A stretch of 64,000 nt of DNA, taken from Gammaproteobacteria bacterium (lineage in GTDB: Bacteria > Pseudomonadota > Gammaproteobacteria > Xanthomonadales > Wenzhouxiangellaceae). Under the pieces are notes generated by a model, which was given only the letters and a program-made list of their open reading frames with translations, had not been told where the DNA came from and searched no databases. Made by a program: the position numbers and the translations under genes. The stretch's first letter is position 1; every line of letters starts with the position of its first letter. Location: positions 1-64,000 of the forward strand of contig JAJFKX010000012.1 of NCBI GenBank assembly GCA_021772985.1, read 5' to 3'. Positions 1 to 8,748 of this stretch are shown one piece after another.

Positions 1-49
1 TGCATAGCACCAGCAACACCAAAATCAAAAAATACTTGGGATGTTTCAT
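1..49 (-). CDS. 5' end of a possible exported protein, cut by the left edge
   Basis: Reading the minus strand from an ATG at 49 gives MKHPKYFLILVLLVLC and then the window ends. A basic start followed by a run of Leu, Val and Ile ending in Cys looks like a signal peptide, possibly a lipoprotein signal. No clear ribosome binding site lies upstream, and only 16 codons are visible, so the product cannot be named. It would be transcribed divergently from the DUF2868 gene. Confidence 0.35.
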   Translation of the reverse strand, partial: MKHPKYFLILVLLVLC

Positions 50-423
50 TCAATAATTTACATAATCTTAGGCGAGCAACCCAAGATCAACTTGGGTTTG
101 GTTGTCGGATTCACTATGAATCAAATGCCCGAAAAGGGCAAGAAGCTGACAAATCTACGAACTCTCCGGCATTGCCTAAACTAAGCTCGTAGAACTGCCA
201 GTTCGAGTCTGGGACTCAACATGCAAAGCGCTACTCAGTATCCGTGGGAATTTGGTAAAATACCGTTTGATTTACTTTAACTTCCGGAAAGCATCGAATT
301 CATTGCAGAAGAAGTGCTCTAAGATGCTGGGGGAACACGTGAGCGTTAGTGATATTGGTTCATTACTCCGTGAGCTCGATCGATTGGATGTGAACCCCTC
401 TCTATCATACAAGCTGGAAACCA
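50..423. other. Intergenic region with a tRNA T-arm-like hairpin
   Basis: No convincing gene lies here. At 198-212 a CCAG/CTGG stem encloses TTCGAGT, which matches the T-loop consensus of tRNAs (TTCRANY). The stem has only four pairs, and I could not fold a 5' acceptor strand or an anticodon arm upstream, so this is not an intact tRNA. It may be a tRNA 3' remnant or chance. A 67-codon reading frame at 252-455 has no recognisable features and overlaps the next gene. Confidence 0.4.
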
Positions 424-1557
424 GTGCCACTGAAACACAACCCACAAAACATTGATCTGCAAGTAGCCTGGCCCATCGTTTTAGCGGGTGCGACGCTTGG
501 GGCTGTGCTGGCATGGGGGGTGTTGTCAGGAGACCAGCAGGGCCGGGTGAACTTGCTGTATTTACTGCTGGTATACCTGTTCTTCCCGCTGGCCAGTCTG
601 GTGGTTTCGACTTTATCATTGATAAGTGGCCGGGGATTTAATCTTGCCAGGCTGGTTGCCGGCTTACCTGTCTGGTCGAATCAAAAGCGTATGCTGTTGC
701 GTAAAGCCCGGCAACTACAGGTTGAAAAATTCTGGCTGTTTTTTCAAAGCCAGCTGGCCGCGCTGGCGTTTTCATTGACCAGTCTGCTGGTTTTTTTTAT
801 TCTGTTGCTAGCGACAGATATTAATTTTGTCTGGCGAAGTACCTTGCTGAGCGCATCGGATCTGCAACCTTTGCTGAAAAGTATTGCCACGCCCTGGTTG
901 TTCTGGCCACAGGCCCAACCGAGCATTGAATTGCTGCAGGCAACTCAGGATTCGCGAATGCAGACTGTCTATTTACAGGGGGCAAACCACGCGGATTGGT
1001 GGCGTTTTATACTTGCGGTACAACTGTTTTATTGCGTGTTTTTAAGAAGTTGTTTGCTCGCGGTGACTGCCTGGCTGTTTCGGGCAAATGTGAGCAAAGA
1101 TTTTGAACAAAAATTAGCTGCGAAAACCTGGCCACAACCAAACCATGACCAGTTACACCAACAGTACCAGCCTGTCGCCTCGGTTCTTCCCACTGAAATA
1201 GCTGTTAATAACTGGGCAAAAGCCGATTTGAATTTATTGGCGGGTTTTCAGCAACTGGATTTATCGACTGATAATGTACTCAATGCCGGTCCGCTGGCCA
1301 CGGAAGCAGAACAAGGTGCTGCTGAAGCCTTGCAGGCGGAACAAGTGGTACTGGTTAAATCCTGGGAACCACCCATGGGCGAGCTTGCCGACTTTTTACA
1401 AAACGGCAAAGGATATATCTGGCCACTCGATTGGCAAGGGTCTTCGCTGGTTCCATTGCGGGCGGAACATTTGCAGGAATGGCAACGTTTTGCGGATAGT
1501 CTGGCTGGTTGGCAAGTTTATATGCCGGTAGGATTTATGCCACAGGAATCACCATGA
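424..1557 (+). CDS. DUF2868 family inner-membrane protein
   Basis: This 377-residue protein resembles DUF2868 proteins, which are commonly encoded directly upstream of a GTPase with a DUF3482 domain, as here. Hydrophobic segments lie near residues 15-35, 45-65, 108-132 and 195-218, followed by a soluble C-terminal half. The start is GTG at 424. It is the first possible start after an in-frame TGA at 391-393, so the protein lacks the longer N-terminal region I expect in some homologues. The stop overlaps the next start (ATGA), indicating translational coupling. The function of the pair is not established. Confidence 0.75.
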   Translation: MPLKHNPQNIDLQVAWPIVLAGATLGAVLAWGVLSGDQQGRVNLLYLLLVYLFFPLASLVVSTLSLISGRGFNLARLVAGLPVWSNQKRMLLRKARQLQVEKFWLFFQSQLAALAFSLTSLLVFFILLLATDINFVWRSTLLSASDLQPLLKSIATPWLFWPQAQPSIELLQATQDSRMQTVYLQGANHADWWRFILAVQLFYCVFLRSCLLAVTAWLFRANVSKDFEQKLAAKTWPQPNHDQLHQQYQPVASVLPTEIAVNNWAKADLNLLAGFQQLDLSTDNVLNAGPLATEAEQGAAEALQAEQVVLVKSWEPPMGELADFLQNGKGYIWPLDWQGSSLVPLRAEHLQEWQRFADSLAGWQVYMPVGFMPQESP

Positions 1558-2912
1558 AACGTGCATCATTTGCTGTTGTTGGCCATCCCAATAAAGGCAA
1601 ATCATCAATTGTTTCCACCTTGGCAAGGAACGATGAAATCAAAATTTCACAGCACAGCGGCACCACGAATCATGCCAATAAGGTGAGCGTCGAAACAGCG
1701 CGTTCTGGTTATGAATTGGTCGACACACCCGGTTTTCAAAGACCTGCCAAAGTACTCAACTGGTTAAAGCAGCATGCAAACAGTGCCGACCAAAGAGCCA
1801 ATGCGGTGGCTAGGTTTATTGAAGATGCCGACTGTCAAAAGAATTTTCCCGATGAAGTAGAGCTGCTGACACCGCTGGTAAAAGGGGCGGCCATTCTTTA
1901 CGTGGTCGATGGGTCGCGACCCTATGGCGCAGAATATGAAGCTGAAATGGAAATTTTGCGATGGACAGGCCAGCCAAGCATGGCCTTGATCAATCCGATT
2001 GAAAGTGATGCCCATATTGAAGCCTGGAGTAATGCTTTGGCGCAATACTTCAAAACGGTGCGTATTTTTAACCCAATGAAGGCAGATTTTGAAAAGCAGT
2101 TGGAATTGCTGGCAGCGTTTGCACATTTGAAGCCTGAATGGTCAACAACTTTAAACCTGGTTACCGAAGATTTAACCGCAGCCCGTTTGGCTCAAAAGGA
2201 AAATTGTTCGGTTATTTTAGCGCGGTTATTGGAAGACCTGTGTCTCTACCAGACCAGTCAAAAAGTACTGGACAAACCACAGGCTGAAAAAATACAGCCT
2301 TTACTTGCCAAAACCTACCAGTACTGGATGGTTGATCGTGAACAAAAATCCATCCAGGAGTTGTTCGCTGTTTACGCCCATTTCCACACCGATCTATCCA
2401 TGGATAGGTTGAATTTACCACCGGATTTGTTTGACTGCGAGCAGTGGTATATGTGGGGGCTTAGTAAACAACAATTGCTGACGGTTGGTGTTATTACCGG
2501 CGCGGCAGCCGGCGCGGCAGCCGACATGATGGTTGCCGGCCAGAGCTTGATGTTGGGCGCTGTTGGTGGCGGTCTGCTGGGCTTGGGCAGTGCCTGGTTT
2601 GGGGCTGATAAACTGGTTGATGCGAAACTAAAAGGCTTGCCGCTTGGTGGGTATGAAGCCTGTTATGGTCCAATAAAAAACAAAAATTTCCCGTATGTGA
2701 TTATTGGCCGGTTTGTTTACCTATATCAGCAGGTCAGTCAACGGAATCATGCTATTCGCAAGACCATGGAAATTAATTCCATTGCTTTAAATGAGCAGAT
2801 AAAGGTACTTGAAAAGTCTGCGCAAAAAGAACTGCACAGCGCATGCGATAAGCTGGTCAAACAAAAACCGGTTGAGAACCTGGCCGCCTTGCTTGCACCA
2901 CTTTTTGAATGA
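1554..2912 (+). CDS. GTPase with C-terminal DUF3482 domain
   Basis: The 452-residue product begins with an Era-like GTPase domain. The G1 loop is GHPNKGKSS at about residues 9-17, switch I contains a TTNHANK segment, and G3 is DTPGF. The C-terminal half carries a Gly/Ala-rich hydrophobic stretch (near residues 315-345) typical of membrane association in DUF3482 proteins. The ATG at 1554 overlaps the upstream stop and precedes the conserved MKRASFAVVGHPNKGKS start; a longer TTG frame exists but lies inside the upstream gene. It probably acts with the DUF2868 membrane protein. Its cellular role is unknown. Confidence 0.85.
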   Translation: MKRASFAVVGHPNKGKSSIVSTLARNDEIKISQHSGTTNHANKVSVETARSGYELVDTPGFQRPAKVLNWLKQHANSADQRANAVARFIEDADCQKNFPDEVELLTPLVKGAAILYVVDGSRPYGAEYEAEMEILRWTGQPSMALINPIESDAHIEAWSNALAQYFKTVRIFNPMKADFEKQLELLAAFAHLKPEWSTTLNLVTEDLTAARLAQKENCSVILARLLEDLCLYQTSQKVLDKPQAEKIQPLLAKTYQYWMVDREQKSIQELFAVYAHFHTDLSMDRLNLPPDLFDCEQWYMWGLSKQQLLTVGVITGAAAGAAADMMVAGQSLMLGAVGGGLLGLGSAWFGADKLVDAKLKGLPLGGYEACYGPIKNKNFPYVIIGRFVYLYQQVSQRNHAIRKTMEINSIALNEQIKVLEKSAQKELHSACDKLVKQKPVENLAALLAPLFE

Positions 2913-2945
2913 CTGAATAACCTTAACAGACGGGTTTTCTTAAAA

Positions 2946-3839
2946 TCACCTTGTTGCTGGACTCGTCTTGAGCGGTTCAAGCTTACGGCCAGCCATGGCC
3001 ACCATTGAAATACACAGGATGGTTAATGCTGACCAAACAATAAAGTGCCCATCCAGGCCTGTTTCGAAAACCAGTGTCTCAGCGAAAATATAGGAACTGT
3101 CAATTATTCCCCGGGAGATCAGCCCGGTATAAATATCACTGGCCACATGGGCTATAACCAACGGCACAATCGAGCCTGCCTGCCAGGCCAGATAACCCAT
3201 CATCACACCGCCACCGAGCAGCAGAAAGGCTCGCACCGGACCACTTTCATGGTTGAAGTGTGCAATCCAGAAAATGATTGCCGTGATAATAATTGCAACC
3301 CAGGGCCCATGACTGCGGGCTATTATTCGCTGCATATAACCCCGGAAAGCAATTTCTTCCGCAATGCCGGCGGTCAAGGCAATCATCGAGATATAGCTGA
3401 TCGCCACCCAAATCGGCATTCCGGCAATTTCTTCAGAGCGATCGAGCAATCCTGGAGGCAATTCCACAAAACGAAATGTCAGCGCCACACTGGCAGGTAC
3501 GAACAGGAAAATGGCTGTACTGCCCAGCCCTGCCCATTTCCATTGTTGCCTTGAAAGTGGTTCCCAGCCAGCAGCATAGCGTCGGGCTGAGGCTGTATCA
3601 GCAGGTGGTCCTGCTCCACGAAAATACCTGACATAACCCCATAAAAACAACATGATCAGCGGAACTGACCAGGGCACCGGTTCATTTATACTGAAATTAG
3701 CTTCCATTATGGCACCGGCGCCGAAAATGCCGATGAAACCTACGATATAGCCTGTTACCGGGCCACGAATGATGGCTGGAATTCGTTCCCAATATTGAAA
3801 GAATTTTTGTTGGTGCTGGTTTTTGTTTTCTTTGGTCAT
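2946..3839 (-). CDS. CPBP family intramembrane glutamic protease
   Basis: This 297-residue multi-span membrane protein carries the CPBP (Abi, CAAX prenyl protease/Rce1-like) signature: EEIAFR with E161, E162 and R166, FxxxH at F190-H194, and HxxxD at H231-D235. These residues form the active site in the family. Some members process prenylated or bacteriocin-type peptides; the substrate here is unknown. It is convergent with the upstream GTPase (33-base gap) and divergent from the secreted hydrolase downstream. Confidence 0.88.
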   Translation of the reverse strand: MTKENKNQHQQKFFQYWERIPAIIRGPVTGYIVGFIGIFGAGAIMEANFSINEPVPWSVPLIMLFLWGYVRYFRGAGPPADTASARRYAAGWEPLSRQQWKWAGLGSTAIFLFVPASVALTFRFVELPPGLLDRSEEIAGMPIWVAISYISMIALTAGIAEEIAFRGYMQRIIARSHGPWVAIIITAIIFWIAHFNHESGPVRAFLLLGGGVMMGYLAWQAGSIVPLVIAHVASDIYTGLISRGIIDSSYIFAETLVFETGLDGHFIVWSALTILCISMVAMAGRKLEPLKTSPATR

Positions 3840-4191
3840 TCGTTATAAATCAATTGGTTATGATGTAATGAAAGCGTATGGCCTATTTCTGTTGTTGCTT
3901 CACAGCCATAATTTTCAGCCTGTATCTCAGATTTAGATGGTATTTTGCCCGTGATGGTTGTAATCGCTTGCTGATAAGGCGCATCTTTGGACCCACCGGA
4001 AAGACTCCCCAAACTATTTTTTTCTAATTACAAACCAGTTAAACAGGCTTTGTGTTTACGTGAAGAAAATTGAATAAGCAAAAGAGAGAAAAACAGGAGA
4101 AAAACAAGAGGTTATTGACACAGTGTTTGAGGTATTAAATAACTGATAATGCTTTTATGAGGTTGATCGTTATCTGGAGGTATCGATTAAG
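3840..4191. promoter_or_regulatory. Divergent intergenic region with candidate sigma-70 promoter
   Basis: This 352-base AT-rich spacer separates two divergent genes. A perfect TTGACA lies at 4115-4120, with a weak AATAAC -10 candidate 17 bases on (4138-4143), pointing toward the secreted hydrolase. A GGAGG ribosome binding site is at 4176-4180, eleven bases before the ATG at 4192. No reading frame here looks coding. Confidence 0.45.
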
Positions 4192-5370
4192 ATGAAAAGT
4201 GGTTTGTTCAGCATAATTATCCTGATGATGTCGGTTGCGGTAACTGCAATGGAAACTGACAATGGCACACCGCCTGAACCAATACAGAATATGCACCAGG
4301 GTCAGGGTAGCTATGCTCTACTGTTCATGGGCAATAGCCACAGCTCGTTAAACGACCTGCCGGATCTGGTTAAAACACTGATCGAGACAGGTCTTCCCAA
4401 TAGTTCGGCATTCGCTACAACGGCACCCGGTTGGAGGTTTTTGGCTGATCGACTGGATGACGGCGTATCGCATGCAAGTCTGTTAAGCCGGGAATGGACA
4501 CATGTCATCTTGCAGGCCCAGAAGTATTCAACATCAGGTCTGTACGATTATCCGACCGATGCAGCTGAAGAATGGATTCGCCGTGCAAAAAGTCAAAACG
4601 CATTGGCTGTTATGTTCCCGGAATGGCCACGTCGGGGGAATTTCGAAGAAGGCCCCAGGGTGCATCGATTGCACCTGGATATCGCCTCGCGCGAGGCGGC
4701 CTGTGTTGCGCCGATCGGTTTGGCCTGGGAGGCGTCTTTGGCAAGGTATCCATCCCTGGGGTTACATGCATCAGATGGAAATCACTCCAATCTGACCGGC
4801 GCACTGCTAACCGCTTACGTATTGTATGAGGTTGTCACCGGGCAGTCTGCCGCTGATCTCCCCTATATACAGAGCATTCAAGTTGCTGCTGCAAATCAAC
4901 AAAGGCTGAGTGAAGTGGCCTCATTGGTGGTGCAGGCCAACCAGGCTGTCTGCTCTGCTTTTGATATCTCATTCGATGTTGCAAGTCTTGAGTTCAGAGC
5001 TTTGGAAGTCACGGATACGGTGTCTAAAACCGTCACGGTTACCAATGTCGGTATCGTTGATATGAGCATTGATTCGATCACCAGCACTGATGCATCATTC
5101 ACTGTAGCAGGTGGAACTTGCCCGACACCTCCTTTAACCTTGAGCCCATCCGCCAGTTGCACGGTAATGGTTGAATTTTCTCCACAAAAAGCCGGTTATT
5201 TTAACGGCAACCTTTACTTCGAATCCGATTCAACAGCATTTTCCGGGGTTTTAAGCGTGAGTGGATTCAGTGGCGCTGTAATTCCTACACTTAACCGTTG
5301 GGGAATACTTACGTTGGTGATGGTAATGGTGCTTATTAGCGGTTTGGCTCTGGCCAGGTTTAATAAATAA
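4192..5370 (+). CDS. Secreted SGNH-like hydrolase with IPTL-CTERM tail
   Basis: The 392-residue protein has a signal peptide (residues 1-19). An SGNH/GDSL-type domain resembling DUF4886 follows: GNSHS at 47-51 would hold the nucleophile Ser49, and DGNHSN at 195-200 supplies Asp195 and His198. Residues about 255-360 look like a choice-of-anchor D (ASPM/Hydin-type) beta-sandwich ending in SVSGFSG. The C-terminus (364-392) is an IPTL-CTERM signal: IPTLNRWG, a hydrophobic segment, then a weakly basic end (Arg, Lys). In other bacteria such tails are linked to exosortase-type sorting (XrtH); no such enzyme is in this window. The substrate is unknown. Confidence 0.8.
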   Translation: MKSGLFSIIILMMSVAVTAMETDNGTPPEPIQNMHQGQGSYALLFMGNSHSSLNDLPDLVKTLIETGLPNSSAFATTAPGWRFLADRLDDGVSHASLLSREWTHVILQAQKYSTSGLYDYPTDAAEEWIRRAKSQNALAVMFPEWPRRGNFEEGPRVHRLHLDIASREAACVAPIGLAWEASLARYPSLGLHASDGNHSNLTGALLTAYVLYEVVTGQSAADLPYIQSIQVAAANQQRLSEVASLVVQANQAVCSAFDISFDVASLEFRALEVTDTVSKTVTVTNVGIVDMSIDSITSTDASFTVAGGTCPTPPLTLSPSASCTVMVEFSPQKAGYFNGNLYFESDSTAFSGVLSVSGFSGAVIPTLNRWGILTLVMVMVLISGLALARFNK

Positions 5371-5701
5371 ACAGCAACAACCAATTGGCTAATTGTGCTG
5401 GCTGTCACTTAAAATCACGTAAATATACCCGAATACAAAGCTACGGCCGGCCTTGACCTTTCTAATCTCAAGCACCTGGGTTAGGTGGTGCTGAACTATC
5501 GAGCAAAATCAACATTACGATATTGATGAGGATTCCGATTAGCTGAATGTGAGCTTATCTTGGATTACATTCAGCTTGCCTTGTTTGTTGTTGTTGCTCG
5601 ATTGTGCTCGTCAATGGGGCCGCTAAACTAAACCAGATAAGAATTCTTTCGTATTTCATTCAGATGTGGGTAAGAATTTCAGTTAAAGGCGGAGAGAGAT
5701 T
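5371..5701. other. Intergenic region with a 10-bp inverted repeat
   Basis: This is a 331-base spacer without a coding frame. A perfect inverted repeat, AGCTGAATGT at 5541-5550 and ACATTCAGCT at 5567-5576, encloses 16 bases. No T-run follows, so it is not a standard terminator; it could be an operator or a transcript hairpin. A GGAGAGA ribosome binding site lies just before the ATG at 5702. Confidence 0.5.
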
Positions 5702-6880
5702 ATGGCAATCCAAAGTTTGCGAAGCAGAATCCACTCAATCGATATCCTGAGAGGTCTGGTCATTGTGCTGATGGCTATCGATCACACCCGTGATATGTGG
5801 TCTCTAACCGGCTTTACACCTGAAGATATGACCCAGACAACAGCCGGGTATTTTTTTACTCGCTGGATTACACATTTTTGTGCGCCGGTGTTTGTGTTCC
5901 TGGCTGGCACTTCAATCTGTCTTTATCACCAGAAAGTCAACGACAAAAAACATTTATCCGGTTTTTTGCTGAAGCGTGGCATCTGGTTGATCGTGATTGA
6001 GATATTACTGATCAATTGGAGTTGGAGCTGGACCTTGTTCTGGAATCATTGGGGGTTTTTCCTGCAGGTGATTTGGGTGATTGGTGTAGCAATGATTGCG
6101 ATGGCAGGGCTAATTTGGCTGTCGTATCGAAATATACTAATCATTTCGCTGCTGCTGATTTTCGGCCATAATTTGCTGAACTTTATTACGCCGGATCAGT
6201 TAGGAGCTTTTGATTGGGTATGGAAAGTGTTGCATGAAAGTGGATGGATAGCCTTGAATGAGAGCAACAGCTTTGGGATGTATATTGTATATCCGATTGT
6301 TCCATGGATTGGTGTGATGGGAGTGGGTTATGTGTTTGGCCTGGTGATGAACTGGTCTTCGGAACAAAGAATAAAACTGCTATATCAGCTTGGATTCGGC
6401 GCCATTGCTTTATTCATTGTGCTGCGGTTTTTGAACCTGTACGGTGATACTGTTGACTGGGAAGTACAAAAAAATGCTCTTTATACTTTGATGTCGTTTC
6501 TCAATACTCAAAAATACCCGCCTTCATTGTTGTTTTTATTAATGACGCTGGGGCCGGCTTTCCTGTTATTGATCTTATTTGAGAAATGGCAAACCCGCAG
6601 TATGGAGTTTTTCAGGATATTTGGTCGGGTCCCGTTTTTCTTTTACGTATTGCACTTTGCGGTGATACACATTTTGTCAATTCTGTATTTCAAATTAGTC
6701 TATGGCGAGTGGTTTGATTTGGCTAATACCAACGCTCAAAACTGGCCAGATTACTATGTTCCTTCGTTATTGCGGATGTATATTGCCTGGGCTGTGGTGG
6801 TTGTGCTGTTTTATTTTCTATGCATGTGGTACGACAGCTATAAATCCCGGCATGCTTACTGGTGGCTGAAATATACTTGA
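5702..6880 (+). CDS. DUF1624/HGSNAT-like membrane acetyltransferase-type protein
   Basis: This 392-residue protein has about ten hydrophobic segments. Its N-terminus (IHSIDILRGLVIVLMAIDHTRD) matches the heparan-alpha-glucosaminide N-acetyltransferase (DUF1624) family, in which the His of the first membrane region has been proposed to carry acetyl groups across the membrane. The acceptor here is unknown; cell-envelope sugars are a reasonable inference. The signal peptidase II gene follows after 30 bases, suggesting co-transcription. Confidence 0.8.
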   Translation: MAIQSLRSRIHSIDILRGLVIVLMAIDHTRDMWSLTGFTPEDMTQTTAGYFFTRWITHFCAPVFVFLAGTSICLYHQKVNDKKHLSGFLLKRGIWLIVIEILLINWSWSWTLFWNHWGFFLQVIWVIGVAMIAMAGLIWLSYRNILIISLLLIFGHNLLNFITPDQLGAFDWVWKVLHESGWIALNESNSFGMYIVYPIVPWIGVMGVGYVFGLVMNWSSEQRIKLLYQLGFGAIALFIVLRFLNLYGDTVDWEVQKNALYTLMSFLNTQKYPPSLLFLLMTLGPAFLLLILFEKWQTRSMEFFRIFGRVPFFFYVLHFAVIHILSILYFKLVYGEWFDLANTNAQNWPDYYVPSLLRMYIAWAVVVVLFYFLCMWYDSYKSRHAYWWLKYT

Positions 6881-6910
6881 ACAGGTTAGTGAGCATTGGT
6901 TTGAAATAAT

Positions 6911-7411
6911 ATGAAGTTTTGGAAAAAGCTGAGCTTGGTTTTAATGATATGCATTCCATCTATTGGCTGTGATCAGATCACTAAATCACTGGCAGGTGAA
7001 CACCTGTTGCGTGGAACTCAACTTTCATATTTTCACGATGTATTGCGGGTTACCTACACAGAGAATATGGGAGCATTCCTGGGGCTTGGAGAGTCATTGT
7101 CACCGGAAATCCGATTTTGGATATTAACTTTTATTGTTGGTGTGTTGCTGATTGGTTTGATGGGGTACTTATTGGCCAGCTCAAAACAAACAGCGGCCTC
7201 AGTGATTGGTTTTTCGCTGGTTTTGGCTGGCGGGTTTAGTAACTTTTACGATCGGCTATTCAATAATGGAGCGGTAATAGATTTTTTAAACCTTGGCATC
7301 GGGTCACTAAGAACCGGGATTTTTAATGTTGCGGACATGTTGATAATGGCGGGTGTCGCAGTTCTTCTGATATCCCAGTATCGAATAAATAAACATAGCC
7401 AAAAACATTAA
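6911..7411 (+). CDS. lspA: Lipoprotein signal peptidase II family protein
   Basis: The 166-residue protein has four hydrophobic segments and the full LspA signature: DQITK at 21-25, NMGAFLG at 52-58, GGFSNFYDR at 107-115, and the two catalytic aspartates Asp124 (VIDF) and Asp142 (NVAD). LspA cleaves prolipoproteins before the lipidated cysteine. The usual ileS-lspA-fkpB context is absent and the gene follows a DUF1624 protein, so it may be a second copy or a dedicated paralogue. Family membership is secure; whether it is the housekeeping enzyme cannot be told from this window. Confidence 0.88.
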   Translation: MKFWKKLSLVLMICIPSIGCDQITKSLAGEHLLRGTQLSYFHDVLRVTYTENMGAFLGLGESLSPEIRFWILTFIVGVLLIGLMGYLLASSKQTAASVIGFSLVLAGGFSNFYDRLFNNGAVIDFLNLGIGSLRTGIFNVADMLIMAGVAVLLISQYRINKHSQKH

Positions 7412-7452
7412 ATGGCGCTGATTCCTTGATCAAACACAGCAGCGCCCTTGGG

Positions 7453-7550
7453 GTGGATTTGTCAGCACCCGTGGACTGCGTTGCGATGGTTGGCAAGGGC
7501 CTAACCATTACCGGCCAATCGCGCCTTGCCACGAGCACTGACAAACCCAC
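7453..7550. repeat. Nested palindromic element
   Basis: Two inverted repeats are nested here. The outer arms are GTGGATTTGTCAG (7453-7465) and CTGACAAACCCAC (7538-7550), 13 bp with one mismatch. The inner arms are TGGCAAGG (7491-7498) and CCTTGCCA (7524-7531), a perfect match. Together they fold a roughly 98-base hairpin between lspA and the cytochrome gene. This could be a miniature mobile repeat or a structured transcript; no T-run follows. Confidence 0.6.
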
Positions 7551-7642
7551 TGAACCCGTGATTATTAGATGGATAGAGTACTAGTGCATTTGGTGATTTG
7601 TGGCGCTATGATACGACTCTAATCGAACTCTAGAGGCTTTTG

Positions 7643-8137
7643 ATGTTAAAAGGCGTTAAAACACTTATTCCTATTGTTTTACTCATTCAATTCTTATCTG
7701 TACACGCTGAGCCTGACGCGGTTGCAGGCGTAGAGAGCCTTACCCCTGAGATACGATTGTTGCTAAGCCAAGAGATGATCGCAATACAAAATGGAATGAT
7801 GGCGATAATCCCTGCTAATGCTTCCGGTAACACCAGGAAAATAGCTACTATCGCTAAAGAAATAAAAGACAGCTACATTCTTCAACAAAACTTAACACCC
7901 GAACAGAAGCACGAACTGCACACAAAACTGCCGCGTTCATTTATCCAGTTGGATAAAAAATTCCATTACTATGCGGGCATGCTTGAACATGTAGCCGAAG
8001 AAAAAAAACACGAACTCATTGGCTTTTATTTTACAAAAATGGCAGAGTCATGTTCTCAGTGTCATAGTCGGCATGCCAAACACAGATTCCCTGAATTTGC
8101 CAACAATAAAGCAGCAACAACAGGGCATGCGCATTAA
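7643..8137 (+). CDS. Periplasmic monohaem cytochrome c, c556/c'-like
   Basis: The 164-residue product has a signal peptide ending at about HA (residues 21-22), a predicted helical body and one haem site CSQCH at 137-141 near the C-terminus. That layout, with a Met-containing first helix (SQEM, AIQNGM), fits class II cytochromes (cytochrome c'/c556). It probably shuttles electrons in the periplasm. The ATG at 7643 is preferred over the TTG just before it because AGAGG at 7632-7636 is correctly spaced. No partner oxidoreductase is adjacent. Confidence 0.75.
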   Translation: MLKGVKTLIPIVLLIQFLSVHAEPDAVAGVESLTPEIRLLLSQEMIAIQNGMMAIIPANASGNTRKIATIAKEIKDSYILQQNLTPEQKHELHTKLPRSFIQLDKKFHYYAGMLEHVAEEKKHELIGFYFTKMAESCSQCHSRHAKHRFPEFANNKAATTGHAH

Positions 8138-8179
8138 TTTCGCAGGCTGCAATCACGGTTATTGCTGTTAACAGCAGAT

Positions 8180-8704
8180 ATGCCGAAGAATGTTGAAATC
8201 AAAGCACGGCTGCGGCCCCGGCAGTTGATTGAGATTCGTGACAAGGCGCTTGCACTGTCATCGGAGTCTATAGAAACACTGCAACAAACAGACACTTTTT
8301 ACCAGGCTGGTGACCAGCGCCTGAAATTAAGAGAGTTTGACAATGGGACTGCTGAGTTAATCGCTTATTCTCGCCCGGACCAGCCAGGACCAAAATTATC
8401 AAGCTATATTAAGCACTCGTGTTCAAACCCGGAATCACTGCATAAGGCACTTTGCCTGAGTTTGGGTGTGCGTGGTCAGGTTTGTAAAACACGGCAGGTA
8501 ATAATGATTGGTCAAACCCGAGTGCATCTGGATCAGGTTGAAGGTTTGGGAGAGTATCTTGAACTGGAAGTTGTGCTTGTAAATGGTCAGTCTGTTGCAG
8601 AGGGTGAAAGGATTGCTCACGCATTGCTTGGCAAATTGGGAGTAGAACCTGGTGCACTGTTGGAAGGCGCATATATTGATCTGCTCGAAGCAGTGGCTGT
8701 TTGA
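8180..8704 (+). CDS. CYTH domain protein (class IV adenylyl cyclase-like)
   Basis: This 174-residue protein starts MPKNVEIKARL, the usual opening of CyaB-like CYTH proteins. Here the ExExK motif reads NxExK (N4, E6, K8), as in that subfamily. Later acidic and basic strands (LKLREF, HLDQVEGLGEYLELEV) fit the triphosphate tunnel fold. Members bind triphosphates and act as adenylyl cyclase or (thia)mine triphosphatase; the activity here is not decided. The ATG at 8180 fits the family N-terminus better than a TTG six codons upstream. Confidence 0.82.
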   Translation: MPKNVEIKARLRPRQLIEIRDKALALSSESIETLQQTDTFYQAGDQRLKLREFDNGTAELIAYSRPDQPGPKLSSYIKHSCSNPESLHKALCLSLGVRGQVCKTRQVIMIGQTRVHLDQVEGLGEYLELEVVLVNGQSVAEGERIAHALLGKLGVEPGALLEGAYIDLLEAVAV

Positions 8705-8748
8705 TCCGGTGTTTTCCAGCTAGTCCATCAGTATGTGAAGTCGGCCTA

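Noticed and set aside
252-455. 67-codon plus-strand frame before the DUF2868 gene
   Set aside because: It starts at TTG, overlaps the DUF2868 start, and has no recognisable domain or ribosome binding site. I also considered it as a frameshifted DUF2868 N-terminus but saw no family pattern.
3045-3554. 169-codon frame opposite the CPBP protease
   Set aside because: It is the antisense shadow of a gene with clear active-site motifs.
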